From positions 1 to 12,280 of the forward strand of contig UZAE01001618.1 in assembly GCA_900617975.1 (NCBI GenBank): 12,280 nucleotides of DNA, written 5' to 3'. A model generated the notes under the pieces. The model was given only the letters and a program-made list of their open reading frames with translations, searched no databases and was not told where the DNA came from. The number at the start of each line of letters is the position of its first letter. Positions within the stretch are counted from its first letter, which is position 1. The translations under genes were made by a program, and so were the position numbers. The DNA is from Rodentolepis nana. Taxonomy: Eukaryota > Platyhelminthes > Cestoda > Cyclophyllidea > Hymenolepididae. Shown piece after piece: positions 6,901-12,280 of this stretch.

Positions 6901-9900
6901 GGGAATTTTCTGACGAGAATGAGGAGAATGCTCGGCATTCTGGTGAGGTGTATGCAACATAAGAGGGAAATGAAGTTCTCTTCAAGGTTTCAGAGATGAT
7001 TTCAATGCCTATAAATAAGTAACCAACCTTTTTGGGTGGCGGTGGTTTGGCTGATATAGATTTAAAATATGGCGTAGGTGCAGGTTCCTGAGTCGGAAAA
7101 AAGATTAAAAGGTGTTAAGCCATTGCTCTAAATTTCATTTTCGTCAGTGTGTAGAACACGGGAGGCTTACGCCCAAACGTATGTGAACACGCATGCATAA
7201 TTGGGGCATACAAACAGGGAATATTAAAGAACGGGTTTTGTTGAATTTAATATCCAAAGGAAGCAAACATCTATCATTTACGATACACAATATGTACTTT
7301 GGACCAATAAGATGTGCGAAAATAGCGTAATCAGTTAATTTATTGGGTGGTAAAGCTACACGAATAGACCAATACAAACATATGAGAAGTATTCCAGGAT
7401 GCAAAATGCGGCGAAGTTGAAAATTCGGTAATAAAAATGCTCAAGGTAGATTCAAGTTGTTCAACAGTTTCTGCAACAACAATACAAAAAAGAACATTTA
7501 AAAAGAAATTAAATTAGTGAAAAATTCAAGTAATTCTATTTTGAAACTCACAAAGCTCTGAGAGGGTGGGCTTCTTTTTCGTTCAAATGGAAGACTGGAC
7601 ATTTTTCGGCAACAGAAGTACATAACCATTCGCCGCCAGCTTCAGAGGAACAAGGTTAATTATTTCATGCATTTAAAAGCAACGGTAAACGTATTTATTT
7701 ATAGTTCCTATCAACAAAACTAGTTAGACAAAAAAGGCGCAGTTTAAAGACAAATGAAACTTAATGATTATAGCGGCATTAAAAACTTTAAATTTGATAT
7801 TCTTGAGCTCTGACTCGTAATTTTTAGTTCTGAAACTCAAGGGTGTGGGATAGACTTACCTCCACGTGGTGCACCCTGGCCAACGTATACGCATACGGCA
7901 AGTCTATTAACCGGCAGTTGACTTCTCACTTCAAATTGTCATGACCCCGCTGTATGTTATATTCGACCACTTCAACAGTACTCACCTCATCTTTTTTCTA
8001 CCTTTGTGATTGTCTCTATTACACCTTTAAAATACTCTTCTGTCCCCCCCCCTTTCGACTTTTTGTCATTATGATGTTCCTCCTCCTCTCTGTGAAGCCT
8101 GAAGTCAGCTAAAGGGCTAATGATGACTATCAAAACACCTGCCATTTGATATAAATAAATAAATGTTCTGAAAATCAAATTTAAAGAAGCGTTCACAACT
8201 TACTATTTAGGGCAAATAAAAGTTAATTATTCACCATTTGGTGCAAAGACATCGACCTTTAATCTAGACCCAATGATGCGCATTTATTAATTTTAAATAC
8301 TTGACTTATATCAGTGCTTAAAGAGGCTTTAATTCAAAGAGGATGAGTACTTTTAGATCGTGTCTATCTGCCAAGTCGGAAATCCCGAAACGGATTTAGT
8401 GAAATGGATGGTCAGCGATACTAAATTACTTCAGACAACAGAAGGAAGAGTGCAAGACAAATTGCACATAAACCCGACACCAGGTTGTTCCACCTCAACT
8501 CGAGTTAAGTTCTATTAGCTCAATTTAAAGCCCGTGCTCAATTTTCTGACTCTTGAATTTTGAGATAACTCAACATAAGTCGGCAACTCCTTGATGTAAT
8601 GGATTAAACGAATGAACACAAGAGGTGATCAAGGACTGAAGTTGACCCAATTCTCCACAGGTAACGAAATTTCGAACAAAAATACCTAATTAATGGATTC
8701 AATTAATGCAGATATGAGCACAACCATAAGAGCCTTGCATTCACTCTAATTTCAATAATCCCATTGATATGAACGAAACTAATAAAAACCAGATGAAGTC
8801 TTAAACGGAATGAAAACTGACCTTTGGAGAAGTGCCTTTATGACTGGTTTGTGGAATTATTAAAGCAGGTTGAGAAGTAGGAGGAATTGTCTGAATTGAG
8901 ACATTAGAAATAATACCACCAGAGACTGGTGGACGATGTTGTAGTTGGGTTGTGGAGAGGGGCATTTGACAAAGGACTACGTTCAAAGGAGGCATTGGCA
9001 ATGCGGAAGTCCGTTGTTGTCGACTAAAAGAAATGAAAAGAAGTTTGGTGAGATTTGAGCTAGTGGTGAGAGTTTCCCGACATGCAAATCTCATCGAGCA
9101 GAGTTCAACGCGCATTTACTGAGAAGCAATACTAGCCCATCTACAAAAATTGACCGAGAGAGGAGAGAGGACAGAATGCTTGATTCTCTCATAATACTTC
9201 ACATAGTAAAATGAGTGTTGAAAAAAAAACATAATCTTGAAGCAATTGGGATCTATCCTGGATAAGGTGGTTATAAGGAATAGAAACACACCAACAAACG
9301 GCGGCTTTTAAATTAACATTAGACAATACGAGTAGAATTTAAGTCTGTTGTACCCATCTGTTCGAAGATTACTGCCCCATGAACCCTCTGTGCGTGGTTG
9401 TGGTTCTATATTATAAAACGACTGCCAATTAAGTACACCAATTCTAGCTTTTCGAATTTTAGTCTTTCTAATGGCCACAATCAGAAACCACACCGATCGC
9501 CTTTAAATCATGGGATTTTAAGTGAATAATTTAAAAATAAAATAATCAAATTCGTAAAATTGAACAAATTAATAAGAACCCACTAATACAAAAAGTTAAT
9601 TAGTGCAATAAAAGCATTAATAGTCAGATTGAGAGCAAAGTTTCACAAGGAATTGAAAAGGGAAGCAATAAAATATGGAAATATTGCACTCATTTCTCAA
9701 TTCAAATATCAGAAATTTGACCTCATCTTTGCTGATTAACTCAGACTGTTCAAGACAGCTCAAAAATACAATGGTAAATGTATATGGTAGGAACTAACTT
9801 CGGAGAGACAGTACTGGTGGCAACCTGAACTCCCCGTTGATGTGAAGTGGAAGGCACGTCAGTGACGGGAGTTGAAAGATTGACATTCGTTGATGGCGAC

Positions 9901-11715
9901 GAATATTGAGTTATTAAAGGGGTTCGATCAGACGTAATACTAAAAATTACAAGTAACTAAAAGCAACATTTCGCGTGGTGGGAGGTCTATTATCTCTTAA
10001 TTAGTGGCATTTTCATTTTACATCATTCACGACCTTTTTAGAGTTCAGAGCGATGACAAGACGGACACCATACCTAATCACTAAGTCCCATTAAGCTTAT
10101 TGGTTATTTTCCGTTATTTTCTTACCGCTTTTTATGTAACTTAGACGGAAATGCTAGTTAGTAGTTTGAGTTTTCACCGTTACAAACTATCTTCAGTAAA
10201 GCCAACTCATATTTCGATAGGATAAAGCAAGTTGAACTGGTGTAAATAATCCGCCACAATGGTTTCAGCTTTATGAGCTTATTTAATGACTTATACTCCT
10301 AGTCCTTCCTTTCACATATGTTCCTTTGACAAATTTAAATATTTGATTTAAAAGTAGCCTTACTTCATTTCATAAAATAACTATACGCTACTTATTATAA
10401 ATAAGTGGTTATACGAAAGCAGCATACGGTGGTAAGACCTCGGAAGTACGTTCTTTCTTCACAAAACGGCAATCTACTTCTCCTTCTTCTTTTTCATCAT
10501 CTTGTTCAAACGTTGTTCCAGATTCATTGGTCGGCCACCAGGTTAACATTGCCTCCAGAAAGAAGTTTTTCATGCCTTTAATAGCCGATAGGTATTTAGG
10601 TAGCAAAGAATCAATAGTTGGCTGTGGTGTTCCTGTTTGACCAAGAACAACCTGTTTATGCAGAGCCATACAACATTGCATATACTCCGGGGGTAACTTT
10701 TTCCAGCACAAAGGACGAGAAAATGTACTTCCAAGTTGTACCGTCACTACACTCCCCCCAATTACCTGATTCAAAGTACTCCCGGAGACGGTCCGACTAG
10801 CAAAATTCGAGACACACAGCCTTAAAAGACTCCGCTGAGCTTCAAGATCAGCAAAATTTCCTGACGTCAAATCACAAAGAAGAAGGTAGAAAGAGGACTT
10901 GGAACTGCGTCGAACACCAAATTTATCCCTCCGAATATCATTCTCGATATAGTTTTTGCGATTCTGCAGTTGTACGGTTGATTTGGTGGGTATAAGGCTT
11001 TTTCTGATATAACTGTACACTTTCGACTTTCTTAAATCTGCCTTCTCACCTCGTTTAGTTGTCTTGGTTTTCTCTCCACAGTTAAGTGTTTCAAGAAAGA
11101 GTTGGAATTTGTGCGGTGCGAATTCGATAATATTCGCCAGCCCAAGTACAAAGAGACAATCTTCGTCGTCTGTAAAAAACTTTTTAGAGAGAGTATGAGG
11201 TCTAGACGCCAGCCCATGAGGTAGGAGTTGAGGATATGCCCAAATAGGACTACGAAGGATGAAGTCGAGAACAGTAAATGGTAGGGGAATAAGAGGGGGA
11301 TTAAAAGCTGAACTGGGATTAACTCGAGGTGGTAAGGGTATAATAGAGAGGCCAGCGAACTCTGACATAAATGCATAAGCTGAGGAAAAAGTATCATCTA
11401 GTTCTGAGAGGTTAGTTACATAAGAAAGAGGGTTGGATTTGGCATCTTGGAAAGTAGAATAGAAATCCGCAAATAACACACGGATGGCATTACAAACCGG
11501 TGTCTCTAAGTCCACCCTGTGCGAACAAACTAACAAGGTTGAGCAGAGAAGTTGTAAATGCATTGTAAGTTGTCGACGTAGACGATCGTTTGTTTGTGGC
11601 TCGCTAGAAAAAGAGAGTGTCAAAGTTAGTAAAATAGAGAAAAGTTTCAATCGAATAAATAAATAAAGAGCAAATTGTATTCACTTTGAGCTTTACTTGT
11701 CACAGGAAGCCATTG
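3422..11715 (-). CDS. GON4L: GON4L homologue, eight joined exons (5' end probably outside window)
   Basis: Exons, in transcript order, are 11715-11697, 11603-10428, 9939-9799, 9023-8822, 7087-7028, 6909-5725, 4964-4532 and 3918-3422. Every junction has GT/AG ends and the phases agree throughout, giving 1,236 codons from the ATG at 11713 to TAA. Recognition rests on three parts in the family order. The first is the core with QLTMHLQLL and IWAYPQLLP...FFTDDEDCLFVLGL, which corresponds to vertebrate HIQLL and VFMYPELLP...LFTKAEDNLLALGL. The second is a SIN3-like PAH region and the third a C-terminal SANT domain. Human GON4L is about 2,240 residues, so this is a compact version. Known GON4L proteins are nuclear cofactors that work with YY1, SIN3A and HDAC1. 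The Drosophila homologue acts at histone locus bodies and C. elegans gon-4 controls gonad lineage divisions. The acidic N-terminal region usual in the family is not seen and is probably encoded to the right. Confidence 0.8.
3919..4531 (-). other. GON4L intron 7 (613 bp)
   Basis: Runs from donor G|GTTCGT at 4531 to acceptor TTTTTTAG at 3919. The donor is less than ideal at +3/+4 but has G at +5, and it is the only nearby GT that keeps the frame. Nothing else was recognised inside. Confidence 0.65.
4532..4964 (-). CDS. GON4L: GON4L exon 7: S/T-rich linker and acidic tract
   Basis: The acceptor TTTTGTAG|GTTCAAC at 4965 joins in phase 0 to the preceding exon, giving ...CSLR|VQQGILYVDECNFHL. About 50 residues rich in S, T, P and A follow (ASTSAFSPSS, NTRTDEISVP). 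The end is a strongly acidic tract (EQDDEEEEEEIEEEADSQ) near 4550-4610. Such tracts often contact histones or basic proteins. The exon ends ...DDFLF with one base over, and reading past the donor meets TGA at 4518. Confidence 0.75.
4965..5724 (-). other. GON4L intron 6 (760 bp)
   Basis: From donor AGG|GTAAGG at 5724 to acceptor TTTTGTAG at 4965. Apart from the hairpin at 5302-5324 nothing was recognised. Confidence 0.75.
5302..5324. other. Perfect 8-bp hairpin inside intron 6
   Basis: CGTTCGAT at 5302-5309 pairs with ATCGAACG at 5317-5324 around a 7-base loop. It is GC-richer than its surroundings. No terminator, tRNA or known ncRNA pattern accompanies it. Confidence 0.5.
5725..6909 (-). CDS. 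GON4L: GON4L exon 6: PAH-like region, polybasic NLS, Cys/His cluster
   Basis: This 395-codon exon starts after the acceptor CATTCTCGTCAG at 6910 in phase 0. A second in-phase acceptor, CACCTCACCAG, would add nine codons. The conserved segment RRARCLLDRIHMHLGRQVYTQ...LWEEFINL at about 6475-6663 has the spacing of a SIN3-type paired amphipathic helix, as in GON4L PAH repeats, which mediate corepressor contacts. A second helical stretch follows (YAHLRRVGEIHSLL). A polybasic block, RRPKKRRRRRKKR, at 6244-6282 is an obvious nuclear localisation signal. Near the 3' end CPCPCH and HCIRC form a possible zinc-binding cluster. The exon ends CSLR at AGG|GTAAGG. The ATG at 6960 is in frame, but an in-frame TGA lies just upstream of it and it sits inside the polypyrimidine/acceptor region, so it is probably intron. 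Confidence 0.8.
6910..7027 (-). other. GON4L intron 5 (118 bp)
   Basis: From donor AAG|GTTGGT at 7027 to acceptor CTCGTCAG at 6910, phase 0 on both sides. A TTTATAG at about 7010 could be an alternative acceptor, but that frame runs into TGA before the exon 6 coding sequence. Confidence 0.6.
7028..7087 (-). CDS. GON4L: GON4L exon 5: 60-nt proline-rich exon
   Basis: Acceptor TTTTTTCCGACTCAG|GAACC at 7088 and donor AAAAAG|GTTGGT at 7027 define a 20-codon, phase 0-0 exon reading EPAPTPYFKS then ISAKPPPPKK. It joins in frame to both neighbours. Being symmetric, it could be skipped without a frameshift. The proline-rich end PPPPKK could be an SH3- or WW-type ligand, which is inference. Confidence 0.7.
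7552..7594 (-). CDS. Doubtful small exon of GON4L ending at a strong donor
   Basis: A consensus donor, CTTT|GTGAGT, lies at 7551. The frame before it reads LPFERKRSPPSQSF and would join in phase 0 to EPAPTP of exon 5. With the acceptor TGTCCAG at 7595 the 5' phase does not match exon 4, which ends in phase 0. With the acceptor CCACCCTCTCAG at 7558 a 6-nt exon (AGC TTT, Ser-Phe) would fit in phase 0. Alternatively it is an internal alternative first exon, because ATG codons lie in frame upstream (ATGGTTATGTAC). Skipping it keeps the reading frame. Confidence 0.25.
7827..7840 (+). repeat. Left target-site duplication of retroposon copy C
   Basis: GTTCTGAAACTCAA here corresponds to GTTCTGAAAATCAA at 8165-8178, 13 of 14 positions identical. 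Confidence 0.8.
7841..8164 (+). mobile_element. SINE-like retroposon, complete copy C, inside GON4L intron 4
   Basis: A 324-bp copy starts GGGTGTGGGATAGACTTACC and ends ATAAATAAATAAAT. Its organisation matches copies B and D: E-box head, CT-rich middle, GAAGTCAGCTAAAGGGCTAA block, CGCCTGCCATTTGATAT-type end. A 14-bp duplication with one mismatch flanks it. It lies antisense to the host gene, so the head presents AGGTAAGT (7861-7854), a perfect splice-donor consensus, on the transcribed strand. No coding capacity: the minus-strand frame at 7987-8196 is a by-product. Confidence 0.85.
8165..8178 (+). repeat. Right target-site duplication of retroposon copy C
   Basis: Second copy of the 14-bp duplication described at 7827-7840, differing at one base. 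Confidence 0.8.
8822..9023 (-). CDS. GON4L: GON4L exon 4: S/T/P/Q-rich disordered linker
   Basis: Acceptor CATTTCTTTTAG at 9024 and donor TCCAAAG|GTCAGT at 8821. The first base completes an AAT codon with the two bases left by exon 3. The frame then reads RQQRTSALPMPPLNVV... and ends ...TSHKGTSPK in phase 0. Composition is rich in S, T, P, Q and hydrophobic residues with no recognised domain, like the poorly conserved middle of GON4L proteins. Confidence 0.7.
9024..9798 (-). other. GON4L intron 3 (775 bp)
   Basis: From donor CCGAA|GTTAGT at 9798 to acceptor TTTCTTTTAG at 9024. Open stretches on the minus strand at 8801-9115 (beyond the exon) and 9308-9493 lack protein-like character. Confidence 0.65.
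9799..9939 (-). CDS. GON4L: GON4L exon 3: S/T/V-rich linker
   Basis: Acceptor GTAATTTTTAG at 9940 and donor GAA|GTTAGT at 9798 bound a 141-nt exon. Only one frame is open. It reads ITSDRTPLITQYSSPSTNV... to ...VATSTVSP, with one base in and two bases out, which exactly fits exon 2 (two bases out) and exon 4 (one base in). The other two frames contain stops. No domain is recognised; it is probably disordered. Confidence 0.7.
9940..10427 (-). other. GON4L intron 2 (488 bp)
   Basis: From donor CACC|GTATGC at 10427 to acceptor AATTTTTAG at 9940. Nothing else was recognised. Reading through the donor meets a stop at 10411. Confidence 0.65.
10428..11603 (-). CDS. GON4L: GON4L exon 2: conserved core domain
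   Basis: The excellent acceptor CACTCTCTTTTTCTAG at 11604 opens a 391-codon exon beginning EPQTNDRLRRQLTMHLQLL. The apparent Met-rich start further upstream (MKLFSILLTLTLSFSS) is the translated polypyrimidine tract, not a signal peptide. Two segments match the GON4L core. LRRQLTMHLQLLCSTLLVCS parallels the vertebrate QQQ..QHIQLLTQVHLL. About 11125-11280 (FILRSPIWAYPQLLP, then KKFFTDDEDCLFVLGLANI) parallels the ..TS.VFMYPELLP..LFTKAEDNLLALGL block. KVYSYIRKSLIPT follows, like IIKFYKKTKQLP. The C-terminal third is unfamiliar and ends acidic (EQDDEKEEGEVD). The donor CC|GTATGC leaves two bases that form CCT with exon 3. Confidence 0.85.
11697..11715 (-). CDS. GON4L: GON4L 19-nt microexon with in-frame ATG
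   Basis: A textbook acceptor (TTTGTTTCGTTGTTGCAG, ending 11716) is followed after only 19 bases by a textbook donor, ACAA|GTAAAG, at 11696. The 19 bases read CA ATG GCT TCC TGT GAC AA. The trailing AA joins C of exon 2 to make AAC (Asn), giving MASCDNEPQTND. It could be an internal microexon of a longer gene, or the first coding piece after spliced-leader trans-splicing onto this acceptor, which flatworms use. The 93-bp intron to exon 2 is a normal short size. Confidence 0.5.
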
Positions 11716-11971
11716 CTGCAACAACGAAACAAATTACACAGCATTCATGCCTCCTCTCGTCCTTTGTTCAAGTTATGCATATAAACTCTCTCGATATCCC
11801 TATTGACACACGTACATATGGCGACACTACTTCTCTCTCGAATTGTTTTGATGGAATACTCAATATATCGACATAAATTGGTGACCTCCACATTCTTATT
11901 ACTCCAACTCCAACACGTACTTCTATTTTTACCATCACGATCTCCTTATACAAAGGCATCGTCTAAATATA
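11716..11971. other. Non-coding flank upstream of the microexon
   Basis: On the minus strand this should be intron or promoter-proximal sequence of GON4L. The open stretches at 11768-11959 (minus) and 11803-12081 (plus, running into the repeat) have no protein-like character. Confidence 0.5.
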
Positions 11972-12280
11972 TGGGGTGTGCGATAGACTTACCTCCACGT
12001 GGTGCACCCTGGGCAGAGAATACTCATAAGACAAAAAAGTCTATTAACCGCCAGTTGACTTCTCACTTCAAACTACCATGACCCCACTGTAAGTCATATT
12101 CAACCACTCCACAGTACTCATCTTACCTTTTCTCTGCCTCTGTGTCTGTCTGTCTCTTTTACATCTGTAAATCCCTCTTCTGTTTCCCCTCTCCACTTTT
12201 CTCACTTTGATGTTCCTTCCCCTCTCTGAAGCCTGAAGTCAACTAAAGGGCCAATGATAACTATCAAAGCGCCCGTCATT
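11972..12280 (+). mobile_element. SINE-like retroposon copy D, cut by the window end
   Basis: Starts TGGGGTGTGCGATAGACTTACC, as copy B does, and follows it through to GCGCCCGTCATT, where the window stops just before the AT-rich tail. The head again holds CCACGTGG and GGTGCACC. AGGTAAGT is on the minus strand at 11994-11987. The right target-site duplication is outside the window. The left flank ends CATCGTCTAAATATA, which would be the sequence to look for past the tail. Confidence 0.85.

Larger units (their letters stand above)
7088..8821 (-). other. GON4L intron 4 (about 1.7 kb) carrying a retroposon
   Basis: From donor AAAG|GTCAGT at 8821 to acceptor CGACTCAG at 7088. It contains retroposon copy C (7841-8164) in antisense orientation to the gene, and a possible microexon ending at the donor TTT|GTGAGT (7551). 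The open frame at 7144-7404 has no recognisable protein character. Confidence 0.6.

Noticed and set aside
6958..6960. ATG at 6960 as a translation start for a separate 430-residue protein
   Set aside because: It lies in the polypyrimidine/acceptor region upstream of exon 6, and the same frame continues seamlessly (phase 0) from exon 5. The PAH region belongs with the GON4L core and SANT exons.
7144..7404. 86-codon minus-strand frame in intron 4
   Set aside because: Composition is not protein-like, no splice signals fit the neighbouring phases, and no homology is recognised.
9308..9493. 61-codon minus-strand frame in intron 3
   Set aside because: A short chance frame with no fitting splice sites. 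I considered a transposon remnant but could not support it.
11604..11650. Signal peptide MKLFSILLTLTLSFSS at the start of the 10409-11650 frame
   Set aside because: These codons are the translated polypyrimidine tract before a perfect TTTTTCTAG acceptor. A nuclear cofactor would not have a signal peptide.
11768..12081. Small frames left of and inside repeat copy D
   Set aside because: One runs into the repeat element and neither has protein character. Both are explained by non-coding flank and retroposon sequence.

Overview
The window reads as animal nuclear DNA: AT-rich, with long non-coding stretches and short split exons joined by GT/AG introns. I found no bacterial-style operons, rRNA or tRNA. 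I lean towards a parasitic flatworm, possibly a tapeworm. The reasons are a compact and very divergent GON4L homologue, introns of about 90-1,700 bp, very small exons and a dispersed ~310-bp retroposon. This lineage call is inference and nothing in the window proves it.

The main content is one minus-strand gene covering roughly 11715 down to 3422, a homologue of GON4L (C. elegans gon-4, Drosophila muscle wasted, zebrafish udu), a chromatin and transcription regulator. I can chain eight exons whose splice phases all agree: 11715-11697, 11603-10428, 9939-9799, 9023-8822, 7087-7028, 6909-5725, 4964-4532 and 3918-3422. From the ATG in the 19-nt first piece this gives 3,711 nt, or 1,236 codons plus stop. 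The domain order matches the family: a conserved GON4L core, a serine/threonine/proline-rich middle, a SIN3-like PAH helix region, a polybasic nuclear signal, an acidic tract and a C-terminal SANT/Myb domain. The conserved acidic N-terminal part of the family is not seen, so the gene probably continues beyond the right edge.

About 0.7 kb downstream on the same strand a second gene begins. A 66-codon first exon (2715-2517) ends in a strong splice donor. In front of it is a compact promoter with a TATA box and three CCAAT boxes. Its peptide carries SYHWM just before the intron, which loosely resembles the hexapeptide of Hox/Cdx proteins. The rest of the gene must lie left of the window or in exons too small for me to see.

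Four copies of one repeat family (1-109, 1330-1640, 7841-8164, 11972-12280) all lie in + orientation and end in an ATAAATAAATAA-type tail. The two complete copies are flanked by target-site duplications of 11 bp (perfect) and 14 bp (one mismatch), which shows retroposition. Three copies share the same 5' end, so this looks like a SINE-type unit rather than randomly 5'-truncated LINE copies. The remaining DNA (110-1318, 1652-2516, 2841-3421, the introns, 11716-11971) shows no convincing genes.
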